64,000 bases of DNA from Antedon mediterranea (Eukaryota; Echinodermata; Crinoidea; Comatulida; Antedonidae). The stretch is from contig NC_092680.1 in NCBI RefSeq assembly GCF_964355755.1, positions 16,653,001-16,717,000 of the forward strand. Direction: 5' to 3'. The notes below the pieces were generated by a model. It was not told the DNA's origin, did no database searches, and saw only the letters and a list, made by a program, of their open reading frames with translations. Below are positions 23,079-34,088 of this stretch, one piece after another; position 1 is the stretch's first letter, and every line of letters starts with the position of its first letter. The position numbers and the translations under genes are program-made.

Positions 23079-24948
23079 TATACATTTTGGAGTCAAGAAA
23101 CAAGAGATACTGTATAAGGTCTGTAAGATAGACGAACAATACTACACTGTGAGTTCAGGGGCATCTATCTAAAATTAGTGCAATTATGAGTTCATACAAT
23201 ATCCACTGCCTTGTTTATGTGAGCGAAAGTAATCTGTATGGTGTATGGTACAATATCACTGGAAAGTAGATGCTTTTAAATATATAATTATTTATAGGCA
23301 AATAGAAAATACATCAGTAACAATTTTACTTTCCACCAGATTCTCGTTACTGTATCTAGATTTTTCTAGTATCATGTGAATATTCTGTAATACAGCATCA
23401 CATGTGTTTCACATGTATCGTCTAGTATCACAAACCCATGCCATAAGCTATTGGTAAAATATTGTCGTTAATTTAGATAACGTTATTGTTAATAAGTATG
23501 TGTTTGTGAATGTTTGGAGTCATGAATGTACCCATATCACGTTTGCATTGTGACGTCCGTCTGATATATAATTTATTATATTTATAGCAAGATAGCCATC
23601 ACTAATTATTAGTCATCAAAAATATCTTTCACATCTTTTCACCCATTATGGTTTAGTGTGTACTCAACTGTATATAAAGCTATTTGGAAGGGCGTCTTCA
23701 AGTCTTCTTTCCGCTTTCTTTCTGCTGTCTTTTACATTCTTTTTTACATTACAATCTGTTTTAACGTAAAAAGCTATAAATATTCGATGTACATAAATTT
23801 CAACGCATAAAATATTAACCACTTATCAAGGTACGTAAAAATAATTATGCTTTAAATTACAAGTTTATGTAGCGTATATTAAAATAACCGGTCATTAAAG
23901 TTAACCTAGCTAGCTTCATCGGTGTGTCGTTGTTGTCTGATAAACAGTGTATTACATGGAATAGTGGTAAAAATGCAATGTGATGATGATAACGAATTCG
24001 ATCATAAACCATCTCGACCAAAGTCAAGTCGGCCACGCGTCAAGTTGGCCCTGCATCAAATCGGCACCATGACCAGTCGGTCTAAAAGTCAAACATATAT
24101 GACAGTAACAGTGTTTTTGTCGTGCCTATAATAGTACATGATTATTTAAAGGAGATACCGCAATATGGGTTGCTACTGTAGGATGATAACCAGTCAAATA
24201 ATGACGTAACGAATATAATAATATATTCTTTGGTCGACAGACTAATGAAGAAAGATGTAGGCTATAAAAGGCATTGACGTATTTTTTATTATATTTACTG
24301 CTTCAATAATAATACGGTTCAATATAAAATGTACATCGACCACGCAACGAATTATATAATTTAATTGTTCGTTGAATATTTATAAAGGCAACACATTAGG
24401 CATTTTCATTGTCGTCATCAGTAAGTTTGCTTTAAAGGAACAGTTTCCTCTGGTGATTTTTTCTTGATAATTATTATTATTTGTATAGCATTGGATGACT
24501 CGATTCTCCGTTCGGAAGACACTAGACCGATTCTAACTGACTATCATTTAGATATGAGTCTAGTTGTATGAAATAATTTTAACATGTTATACATGTCTGC
24601 TTTCTAACCTCTAACATGGTTAAACATGTTGAGACTTTTGTGTGACGCGATGGACGTGAATCTGCGCGACCAAAAACCAACATGGGCAGTGCGCAGCTGT
24701 CTGTGGCCTAACTGCTCTGTTTTGCAACAGCAGATTTATCGAATAAAATAGACTTATTCGTTAAATATACTTTCCTTATAGCATGGCTCCACTGGTGTTA
24801 AAATGTTGGCATCTGTCTATCTTTTCATGAGTTAAATTGCCTTTTCTATTTATCAAGTCATGATAGATTCAATTCAATTCAGTTTATTTTAGAAAATATC
24901 TAATCTATAAGAAGTCTACACAATCATAGTAGTCCAGTGTAAAACATG
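23079..24948. other. intergenic, nothing recognised
   Basis: AT-rich. A 69-codon ORF at 23922-24131 contains alternating GTCAAGTCGGCC/GTCAAGTTGGCC-like words near 24020-24060, suggesting a tiny internal repeat rather than a gene. Confidence 0.4.
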
Positions 24949-25143
24949 CTTAAAGCGTGATTCCCACTAGCGACATAACGTAACGCATCGCTACTACGTG
25001 CTGTATTGCGTAATCACAAGTGACCTACGACGCAGCCAGTGCTGCAAACATCGAAGGTGGGGGAAAACAAAATGATTGGAAGGGCGTTTTCTTACTTTGC
25101 ATAGGTTGCGTTACATTACGTCGCTAGTGCGAACCAAGCTTTA
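24949..25143. mobile_element. MITE-A copy
   Basis: Ends TTAAAGCGTGATTCCCACTA and, inverted, TAGTGCGAACCAAGCTTTA. The interior differs from other copies (contains GCAAACATCGAAGG and AAAATGATTGGAAGGG) but shares ends and ACGTAACGCA words. The interior type is shared with copies at 25275 and, in part, 29104. Confidence 0.8.
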
Positions 25144-25274
25144 GGTAAGTCGCAATAAAATTATTATTCTATTTTATGTTTTATTCATGTTGTACTAGTG
25201 TTTATGTATTAGAAAAATATGACAGATCTGAAGGTCTTATGATGCAAGTAAACCCCGTACTAAAACCTGAAGAA

Positions 25275-25481
25275 GTTAGGCTTGGTTCTCACAAGCAATG
25301 CAACGTAACGCAACCAACGCAAGGTAACAAAATGGCCTTCCAATCAATGTGTTTTCCCCCGCCTGCGTGAAATCAACCATACGATGTTTGCATCAACTAT
25401 CGGTTCCCGCTTGTGATTACGCAATACAACGCGTTGCGTCGATGCGTCGCTGCCTTGCGTTATAGTGGGAACCACGCTTAC
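25275..25481. mobile_element. MITE-A copy
   Basis: Begins TTAGGCTTGGTTCTCACAAG and ends GTGGGAACCACGCTTA. The interior has ATGGCCTTCCAATC, CCCCGCCTGCGTGAAATC and CTTGTGATTACGC. Only about 130 bp separates it from the previous copy. Confidence 0.8.
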
Positions 25482-25700
25482 CTAGTGCGTAGCAGCGTAA
25501 CGGCGCTTAGGTTAAAAAACGAAGAGACTTGTTTTACCTACTTCTTTTTATCGAATGTCTCACTTTTATTTCCATATACACATTTCTTCATCTATTTACA
25601 TATATTTTTCAATACACTTTTTATCATCAGTTTACATACAATTTATTTTAAAGTTGTATTCACTTCTTTACACATTATAACATTTTCCATTGTTTTTTGT

Positions 25701-25963
25701 TTTTTTACCTACTTGTTGATAGCCGAGTGGTTAGGACACTTGACTGTCATACAGATAGACCCGGGTTCAATTCCCGACAACTCCCAGTCCACTCAGCTGT
25801 AAATGAGTACCTGGTTGAAAATACTAGGGAGAAAAAAGGCGGCGTGGAAAGGAACTGGCCACCCTACCACATAATGCCGAGGCTTAGTACAATGAGCTCC
25901 TAACAGCTCATTCCCCTACGTTCAGAGAACACTGGACTCACCTTTACCTTTTTTACCTACTTG
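25701..25963 (+). mobile_element. SINE-2 insertion with 15-bp target-site duplication
   Basis: The direct repeat TTTTTTACCTACTTG at 25701-25715 and 25949-25963 flanks a 233-bp tRNA-derived element. It has an A box TAGCCGAGTGGTTAGGACA, a B box GGGTTCAATTCCC, a body with CCTGGTTGAAAATACTAGGG and GGAACTGGCCACCCTACC, and a short 3' end CACCTTTACC. A second copy lies at 33831-34080. The perfect duplication indicates a recent retrotransposition. No protein; mobilised by a LINE. Confidence 0.88.
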
Positions 25964-26290
25964 CATTTAAAGTGGTTTACGTCGCTTGTGGAAATAAGTT
26001 AACACAAGATTCAGCACCATTTTGATGACTTGATATTCCTTTAAACAAGACTGTTCAGGCAGCCGTGATCACATCAAAGTATTTTCCGGTTGAAATTAAT
26101 TATCAGTGGAGAATGGCGGACATGGTAATTAATCAAATAATGAATGATAATCGTATATCTAAGCCTCTGGACAATCGTCAACTATAGTTTCCTTGTATTA
26201 CAATTAGTCAAATTGTAAAAACATAACCAAGTGTAAGTAGAAGGAAAGAAAATTATATAAACAAGTTAATGTTAGAGTAATTATGTGTAA

Positions 26291-26327
26291 CTAGATGCTA
26301 CGGTCGCTTCGCTCGCGTACCATCTAG
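26291..26327. repeat. Hairpin with CTAGATG...CATCTAG ends
   Basis: CTAGATG-C-TACG and its inverse CGTA-C-CATCTAG bracket a GC-rich centre CGCTTCGCTCGC. The half ACTAGATGGTACGCGAGCGA recurs at about 60347 at the left edge of the large satellite, so the word belongs to a dispersed element. Confidence 0.55.
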
Positions 26328-26524
26328 GTCGTGTCCACAGATGGTTCTCAAATACACAGTAATTTCAGCATCAAAACACTGGCGATTTCCAACGTACGTA
26401 GGCCTACCGCAGGACTATAAATACATTGTCGTTTTCAGAAACGAATAAATAGACACGATTATTAATGTAGTCAAATAAAATTAGCACTCTGGGAATTAGG
26501 CCTACTTCCGAAGGAGAAACTTGT

Positions 26525-26565
26525 CTTAAAAATGAGTTCAAATAAAAAATTTGAACTCATTTAAG
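26525..26565. repeat. Short hairpin, ATGAGTTCAAA arms
   Basis: ATGAGTTCAAA and TTTGAACTCAT are perfect inverse complements around a 7-base A-rich loop, extended by imperfect TTAA pairing. Confidence 0.6.
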
Positions 26566-28565
26566 CAAACCCAATTTGTGTTTTGTATACAACATTAGAG
26601 TTGAGGGATGGGGAAGAGGATGGGAAGAACAATTTTTAAATATATTCTTTATCCACTAAGTAACGAAATATTGTTTTAAATGTTTTATAGGCCTATCAAA
26701 AATATAACACTAAACACAGTAAAACATTTACGATGTAATACTATTTTTAAACTGTCCCTGTTATAGTTGATTGAAATAGTAAAGTACATGTAACGATACA
26801 CCACTACGACGTATATATTTTGTATAATTATTAATTAATACAAACGTTGAGAAGTAACTGCCAGTAATAACGTTTTTATTTGTATTTGTATATTTATATG
26901 TGTTTATAATATAAATATATATATTATTATTATATATTATATCCAGCAGTAGATCCTACCCACAGTCACAGTAATAAATGTTCTATGTTTCGATTCAAAT
27001 GGCGACCAAAAATGGTTAATACGTATTTACAATATTGCAATATTATATCTCAGTTGTTTTTTCTCCAAGGGCCCATAAATTTACCTACTTGTGTTAAACC
27101 AAGGGCTAATAAATTTACCTACATACTGGGAGTCTGAGAGATTGGAATGTTCCATTCATCGAAAATCAATACATTTGTATAAACGTATATTAAATCTATC
27201 AAAATAGTATTTTTTTAAGAAAATTCAAATTCAACATTGTGATACTGTGCTCGGGCTGTTCAAGTGGTTTTCAGCTTTTTAAAACAATTATCATAGGAGG
27301 AGATAGGAAAATGCGAAGCATCCTTGTATTATTGTGTGCAGGTATTTTTCAAGAGGACATTCATTAGACAGTGTATACCACGATTGGAAAACACCCCTAT
27401 TTGGGGCAAATCGTTGAACCTAAATTCGTTTTAATTGTCAATAACTAATTATCTAACTCAATTTAATTAGTAAACAGGGTTACATCAGGTGGTTAAAATC
27501 GGTACCGAGATTCTAACCAACTTTATATACCATTTAGTAAACATTCTAGAAATAACGCGCGATTTACCGAATTTTGCCCTTACGTAAATGTATATATAGA
27601 TACCATACGTACAGGACAGCGAGGAACCGATTTGTTTGGACTGTATGAACATAATTGTACTTTTTTGGCGGAATTACAAATCAGATAATTTACGTATTTA
27701 TTTACTTTTTATTTATGTGTACACACATCTTGATTCACTCAAGAAACAGCCCATCGAATAGACATAGTTAGTTTGGATTTAAAATCCATGTTAAAAGAAT
27801 ATGGTTAGGATTGTATCTGAGCATACATAACAAAATTACACGCATGCCACTTGCGAGGCAAATGTGATTTAGACTTTTGATTATCAGTTTTCTATCGAAG
27901 CGCGCAAACGAGGATTTTTGGCGTACTAATGGTTGCTGACCCTCAGTTAAGTGGTGGTGTAAATAACACTTACAATATCCATATTATTGGACATTTCATA
28001 ATTCTCTTCTAACTGTTAGACAATAATTGAGTAAATGGTGTATATATCACGTAACAATTGTTCTCCATAATTAAATAATACCACGTTATCTACCTAAAAC
28101 CCTTCTGTTATTAACATAAATCATCAGTAGTCTGAAATGAAAATTAATGCCTTGTATTTTTTTCTTTTCATTGACTTTCACAGAAAACACATAATATCGC
28201 GTCAATGACACTGTTATTAGGCCTATAATTGAATTATTCTTTTTTGCCAACGATCTAATGTATTTATGACGTAATTTTTGTTTAATGATGACGATACGCT
28301 CGAGTGAGTAAGCCTCCCATGCCCAATGTTTCTATGATTGCAATTGAAGTGATTTTTTCATCTATTTTACCTGACATTTCTATATTAATCTTTGATTAAA
28401 CAACTAGGAAGGAAATTCTTTCGTATCTGTTTTTTTTTGTGTCTTTTTTGCGTTGGCAACTCGTTAAAATTCAATGTATTGAACAATTCTTCAAACCAGT
28501 GGACCACGCGTGACTAAGAAACGATATAATAATGTTAGCAACTTCGTTAGTATGTTCAGGCTAAA

Positions 28566-28650
28566 TTATTTTACTTGAGTAAGTTGGTTTCTAGAGCGCA
28601 ATTATCGCGAACTTCGGTGGGTAAGACACCAACTTACCCGACTAAAATAA
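28566..28650. repeat. Foldback element of 85 bp
   Basis: The outer arms TTATTTTA and TAAAATAA and the inner GTAAGTTGGT and ACCAACTTAC pair with a 6-base mismatched interval between them. A 33-bp centre with GCGCAATTATCGCG lies between. Probably a short MITE. Confidence 0.6.
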
Positions 28651-29103
28651 CTAACGATAATGTTCATTGAACAGATTCGGACCGTTTGAACACACGGAAT
28701 CAATATAATTATCTCTGTAACATGCGATGGTTATTTATCTTCTTTTTTTTTTTTGGAGAAACATCAAATTTTTATTATTTTAATTATTATTATTACTATC
28801 GATTTATAAAATTGCAGTTTAATTTTATTAGCTCGTATCTGTAAGTTTGAATTGTTATAATTTGCAATGCTGAATAGCATTTACAGAGAGACGCCAATTA
28901 AATTGTCCATGAAATATGTAGGACGATAATGGTATTGTATTATTGTTAATTAAACTTACAATGACAATGAATTATAAATTGTTTAGATTATACAATAAGG
29001 TAATCGTAAATTAATAATTAATAAGTATAAATTATATTTTGTATGATTACCTAAATATAGCAATACATATAACAATTGCTTATTATAAATCAGAAGTTAC
29101 CCT

Positions 29104-29398
29104 AAAGCTTGGTTCCCACTAGCGACGCAACGTAAGAAAATACCCTTCCAATAATTGTGTTTGCCCCCGCCTGCGTGAAATCAAACCTGCGATTTTTTTA
29201 GCATTGTTGCGTCGTCGGTTCCCACACCACTAGAACGTAACGCAAGGACGTAAACGCAACGCAAACGTTTTAACCAATGACAAGCGAACTTATAGACAGT
29301 TAGCAATCACAAGCGAATAAGCCATCGCTTGTGATTGGTCAATTCATTTGCGTTGCGTTACGTCCTTGCGTTGCGTCGCTAGTGGGAACCACGCTTTA
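29104..29398. mobile_element. MITE-A copy (long form)
   Basis: Ends AAAGCTTGGTTCCCACTAGC at 29104 and GCTAGTGGGAACCACGCTTT at about 29397. The left third carries the TACCCTTCCAATAATTGTG type interior; the right part carries the CAATCACAAGCGAA palindrome. This copy therefore combines both interior types seen in other members. Confidence 0.85.
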
Positions 29399-30471
29399 AA
29401 GAGCAGTTACGACTGCAGTACGTTATACGTTGTACTCGCGCGAAAAGCGGCCTTCCGCCGCGGCCGTTGGGATACGTTTGTGTCCTGTGGATGGCTACTC
29501 CAGATATAAAAGATTATCTGTAGTGTTGTATATTCCAATGGATGGGTGGTGAAAAAGAAATATGAAAACAAGAACCTTTGTTGTAGTTTATTGTACAAAT
29601 ATGAAAACACATACGATAGCTTATACTGTAGTAAAATAATACATTTAAGCCTAATACATAAATAACACAAAAAAAACTGCACCAGCAAATACAGTATCGT
29701 TCGAATATAATAATAATAATAATAATAATAATCCTGGCACCACCACTGTACTTACGGCTGCTGCCAATAACAGTATGTACAATTCTTATGGCGCTAATGT
29801 AGTTTCGTACCCATCCCTTATAATTACTCACAATTGTTTCAATACTTTATCCAACCTACTCATGGGTTTTCTACAAAATCCTTTAAGCATACAATTGTAA
29901 AAAAATCAAAAAAAAATCGATATTTTGTTTATTTATAACTATTTATTTTTTAATCAATTGAGCACCCTTCAGAAATCCATCGCCAGCTTAGATTCGTGAA
30001 AATCATCGATACGGGAAGAACAATGCTGCTGACCATAAATGTGGAGTGCCGTGGGCTCGTTCATTTAGTTGTTTAATTAAGACATGGAACATATTGTGAA
30101 ATAGGACGAAGACAATCTCTCACAATCTGATAAATTTTCAAATAAAATTGTGGCACATTAACTACCTATCTGTACATGTTTTTGAAAATATAATGTTATT
30201 TCAGAAACCGAAGCGTGGAATAAATGGAATATACATAATCAAACCATTACTACAATTTCGAACATTAAGTTTATAAGAATTCATTTTATACAGGGAACTA
30301 AATTAGAATGTTCAATTGCAGTAGTCACTCATATATTTGCAGACCAATGTGTATGTAAATTAATCATAGTAATAAAAATGATACATGCAAACAATTTAAG
30401 TCGATTGCCAAAATAATGCAGCAAATGTTTTATATTTAAAGCTGACGCCCATGGACATACACTTCGTTTTC
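29399..30471. other. intergenic, nothing recognised
   Basis: Contains an (ATA)n microsatellite at about 29708-29733 which, on the minus strand, gives an isoleucine-run ORF that is not a gene. Confidence 0.45.
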
Positions 30472-31137
30472 AGGTTACATGGCAAGTCTCCTAGACACAC
30501 CATAAGTGTTGAGGTTACATGTCAAGTCTCCTAGACACACAATACGTGATGAGGTTACATGTCAAGTCTCCTAGACACACAATACGTTTTCAGGTTACAT
30601 GTCAAGTCTCCTAGACACACAATACGTGATGAGGTTACATGTCAAGTCTCCTAGACACACAATACATGTTCTTATTACATGACATGTCTACTAAACACAC
30701 AATACGTGATGAGGTTACATGGCAAGTCTCCTAGACACACAATACGTGATGAGGTTACATGTCAAGTCTCCTAGACACACAATACGTGATGAGGTTACAT
30801 GTCAAGTCTCCTAGACACACAATACGTGATGAGGTTACATGTCAAGTCTCCTAGACACACAATACGTGTTTATGTTACATGACATGTCTACTAGACACAC
30901 ACTTCGTGATGAGGTTACATGTCAAGTCTCCTAGACACACAATACGTATTTATGTTACATGACATGTCTACTAGACACACACTTCGTGATGAGGTTACAT
31001 GTCAAGTCTCCTAAACACACAATACGTGATGAGGTTACATGTCAAGTCTCCTAGACACACAATACGTGTTTATGTTACATGACATGTCTACTAGACACAC
31101 ACTTCGTGTTTAGATTACATGACATGTCTACTAGACA
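30472..31137 (+). repeat. 40-bp tandem array (about 16-17 units, two unit types)
   Basis: The unit AGGTTACATGTCAAGTCTCC + TAGACACACAATACGTGATG is exactly 40 bp and repeats from 30472 to 31137. A second type (ATGACATGTCTACTAGACAC, ending CTTCGTG) is interspersed, mainly in the right half. The last unit runs directly into the 5'-truncated L2-like LINE. Confidence 0.95.
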
Positions 31138-31770
31138 CTCTGTTAAAATCGGTAACTCTTTGATTACCCCATCACCTACCGCTCGAAACCTTGGAATTAC
31201 CTTCGATTCCGTCTCCAACTTGTCTGCTCATGTTGACAAAGTGTGCAAATCTGCAATGAATTCCATGCGCAAGAAAATTGGACATGTTCGAAAGTATTTA
31301 GACCCTAAATCGACAGAAATATTTGTCCATGCATTTGTTTCATCCAGGCTAGACTCTTGCAACTCTATTTTTTGCGGGCTTTCAGTTAAGTGTTCTGAAC
31401 ATTGCTGCCCGTCTGCAGGTTCTTCGCATCCCAACATGTCAAAACATAACACCAGTATATAGGCCTACTGGAACATCTACATCGGTTGCCAGTTGAGAAG
31501 AGAATAATGTTTAAAATTCTTCTCATTACTTTCAAATCACTTCATAACATGGCTCTAACTTTTCTATCTGATATCAATTCTCCATACAAGCCAAAACGAA
31601 CTTTGAGGTCATTATCTGAGGTTTTACTCAGGCCTATACCTACACGGCCTTCAACAAAATTGTATGTACAGCGTGCCTTTTCGTGGTCAGCTGCTGTTCT
31701 CTGGAATGCCCTTCCAAATTATATCAGAAAAGCTGAATCACTCACCACATTCAAACAACTCCTGAAATCC
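31137..31770 (+). pseudogene. L2-like LINE reverse transcriptase/C-terminal fragment
   Basis: The first reading frame (to about 31385) gives the post-RT segment ARNLGITFDS, HVDKVCKSA, IFVHAFVSSRLDSCNS, typical of L2/CR1 (Jockey-group) elements. A frame break follows. The frame from 31486 gives a LPVEKRIMFKIL segment, then TFKSLHNMA, LRSLSEVLL, AFSWSAAVLWNALP and the terminal TFKQLLKS, the standard L2 C-terminus. The stop lies beyond the inserted element, so the apparent stop at 31881 is inside foreign DNA. Non-functional: 5' truncated, frameshifted and interrupted. Confidence 0.8.
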
Positions 31771-32873
31771 GGGTGTCACGAAACCTCAGACCACGAAAGC
31801 TCAGACCCCCTAAGACCTAAGATCACGAAAGCTAAGACCCAACACCTAAGATTACAAATACTAAGATATACTACAGCTTAAAAACAATACTTGTTTATCC
31901 ATACATAATTTTAAACACAGTAGGTTTCATTTATTACCATAAATATAATTTAATACTACCGCAAAACATAGATAAACTCACATTATTTTCGCCCGTTGAG
32001 TAAATGTATATTTTTTCTTTACAACAAACAAACTTGACGGGTTGTTTGTTGGTATATATTTACTCCATTGTGTTGGTTCAGAGGATGTTTTTCTTACGCA
32101 CCTGCCTTTCTTGTATTTTGACTCCAAATTTGTTGACTAACTTTATCCTGAACACCACACTTTAAAATTAGGACTTATAAGTACTTTCAGAAGGAGAAAC
32201 ACATAATAACAAATAAATAAATCCTTTAAATTGATGATTTTACAGATGTGTTTCTTTGTACTGTATACTGTAATGACAATGTAACTCTCCTCGAGCTCCC
32301 CATGCTCAATGTTTTTGTTTCTATGGAGCGCCAAAAGAGCAACAATAATAGTACAAGTATAAAAACAGAAAGAAAACGAAACAAAAAAACTTATCATGAT
32401 TTTTAAATTAAAATTTATTTGCCAGTATTTATTTCTTCGTACTTGCATGATTATACTATTATCATTACAATTTTAATTTTACATTGTTCCATCCACACTG
32501 TAGATGGACTCCACAGAGTTTTCAGCCCTCTATATAATTTTTGCTCTTTTGACGTTCCATAGAAACAAAAACATTGAACATGGCCCATGGGGTAGGCCTA
32601 CTGTACTGTAGGCTAGTCATTTTGTGTGCGAGAAAAACGTCTGTAAAATCATCAATTTAAAAATGTATTTGTTACTTTTTATGTGATTCTTTTTCATGAA
32701 AGTGCCAATTCTAAGGTGTGGTATTCAGAATAAATGTTGGGAGTTAAAATACAAGGCAGGTGCGAAAGATAAATATTTGTAATCTTAGGTGCTGGGTCTT
32801 AGCTTTCGTGATCTTAGGTCTTAGGGGGTCTGAGCTTTCGTGGTCTGAGCTTTCGTGACACCCCCTGAAATCC
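31761..32873. mobile_element. Non-autonomous TIR/foldback transposon with 10-bp TSD
   Basis: The 10-mer CCTGAAATCC stands at 31761-31770 and 32864-32873. Between them lie 1093 bp whose terminal ~90 bp (31771-31860 and 32774-32863) are inverted repeats with about two mismatches. They start GGGTGTCACGAAA and contain repeated CACGAAAGCT(C/A)AGACC words. A second, more diverged inverted repeat lies inside (about 32095-32175 and 32702-32765, plus 32233-32341 against 32540-32660). There is no transposase. A 10-bp duplication fits Mutator-like elements among known superfamilies, but the TIR sequence itself is unassigned. A minus-strand ORF (32143-32448) has no recognisable motif. Confidence 0.85.
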
Positions 32874-32995
32874 CGCCTTTTTAATTTGCATTTTCTTTAG
32901 TTTTTGCTCTTCTGTTTTCTGTTGATTGTTCAGCGCTTAGCGTCCTGCATTTTGCGCTATAGTCAATTGAACATTATTATTATTATTATTATAGA

Positions 32996-33519
32996 CGCAT
33001 AGGCTACAAAGTGTTTATGTTATTGGTAGACATAATTACGTATTTAACATTTATTCAGCATTTATTAGTTTCTATCAATGGTAAAAACAATACAATAAAA
33101 AAGTGATAATATAAACACAATTGTATCTGTTTATTTGATTCTTTACAATTAGTTTCGGTCTATTCTACAATCCACTAAGTAATGTGACTAATATTAGATA
33201 ATGTATTCACAATTGTTTTCAGTAATGTTTTACAGTTATTAAGATCCAACTAAATGAATTACTTAATGTTTCACTTGTTTAATTGTTATCGCTATAAATA
33301 TGACATATACAACTCCAACTGCAGACAAAGGGAATAATTCCCGCTGAGGATTTTAAAAGTAAGTGCTGTTGGATAAATCCAAAACAATTGTGTGTAAATG
33401 TGAATATTATGAAAACAGTAAAAACAAACTCACATTCTAATCAATCAGTATTAAACATTGATGTTGGAAATAACCTTTAGTTTGTACACCCCTATGTGGT
33501 AAAGGAGTAGGCCTAGTTT
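32996..33519. other. intergenic, nothing recognised
   Basis: AT-rich, one TAGGCCTA-type octamer near 33510; no gene seen. Confidence 0.4.
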
Positions 33520-33775
33520 ATATTTTTATTTATTTTTTGTTTAAACCATATTTAATGAGGGTGATCCATCCAGCTATTGCTGATCATTAGGGACCCTCAG
33601 AGGTTCACAAGACAAACATATACACAAGATGCTCTACATAAACAAAGTCTTATTACAAGTCTTTGGGAGTGGAGTAATTTGGTCCTTAGAAAAAATCCTG
33701 ATATATGACGGGACTTGAACCCAGGACTCTTGGAGTGGTAGCCAAGCATCATAACCACCAAGTCACAACTCCACT
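33520..33775 (-). mobile_element. SINE-1 copy
   Basis: Best-preserved minus-strand copy. A box GTGACTTGGTGGTTATGATG, B box GGGTTCAAGTCCC, body GTATATGTTTGTCTTGTGAA and GGATGGATCACCCTCATT, A-rich tail. A 66-codon ORF across it is not a gene. Confidence 0.8.
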
Positions 33776-33822
33776 TATTGAATATCCTGTGACCCACAAT
33801 CCTCCAATCAAATCATAAGAAT

Positions 33823-34088
33823 CTATGTGTCAGGAGTTGGATAGCCGAGTGGTTAGGACACTTGACTGTCGTACAGATAGACCCGGGTTCAATGCCCGAC
33901 AACTCCCAGTCCACTCAGCTGTAAAATTAGTACCTGGTTGAAAATACTAGGGAGAAAAAAGGCTGCGTGGAAAGGAACTGGCCACCCTACCACATAATGC
34001 TGAGGCTTAGTACAATGAGTTCCTAACAGCTCATTCTCCTACGTTCAGAGAACACGGGACTCACCCCCCCCCCCCCCCCACTATGTGT
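33823..34088 (+). mobile_element. SINE-2 copy with probable 8-bp TSD
   Basis: CTATGTGT at 33823-33830 and 34081-34088 flank a second SINE-2 copy with the same A box (TAGCCGAGTGGTTAGGACA), B box and body as the 25.7-kb copy. The 3' end is a run of C (about 34065-34079) instead of the CCTTTACC end, suggesting tail expansion after insertion. It lies about 50 bp from a SINE-1 copy of opposite orientation. Confidence 0.8.

Larger units (their letters stand above)
25964..29103. other. intergenic, with three short hairpins
   Basis: About 3.1 kb of AT-rich DNA without a recognised gene. Hairpin-forming segments at 26291-26327, 26525-26565 and 28566-28650 are listed separately. TAGGCCTA-type octamers occur near 26399, 26500, 26690 and 28220. 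Confidence 0.45.
31137..32995 (+). mobile_element. L2-like LINE remnant, split by a DNA-element insertion
   Basis: Coding similarity runs 31137-31770 and resumes at 32874. The 3' UTR follows with the L2/CR1-type end CAGCGCTTAGCG...GCGCTATAG and an ATTATTATT tail ending about 32995. The 5' part is missing and at least one frameshift lies near 31385-31490. The interruption at 31771-32863 is a separate TIR element. Confidence 0.8.

Noticed and set aside
25716-25790. tRNA gene with A and B boxes
   Set aside because: Head of SINE-2, flanked by a 15-bp target-site duplication at the ends of a 233-bp element.
29407-29831. Overlapping minus-strand ORFs of 93 and 105 aa
   Set aside because: One includes an Ile run from an (ATA)n microsatellite, and neither has a recognisable domain.
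30472-31137. Possible CRISPR-like array (regular 40-bp spacing)
   Set aside because: The units are contiguous, with no unique spacers; it is a simple minisatellite in an animal genome.
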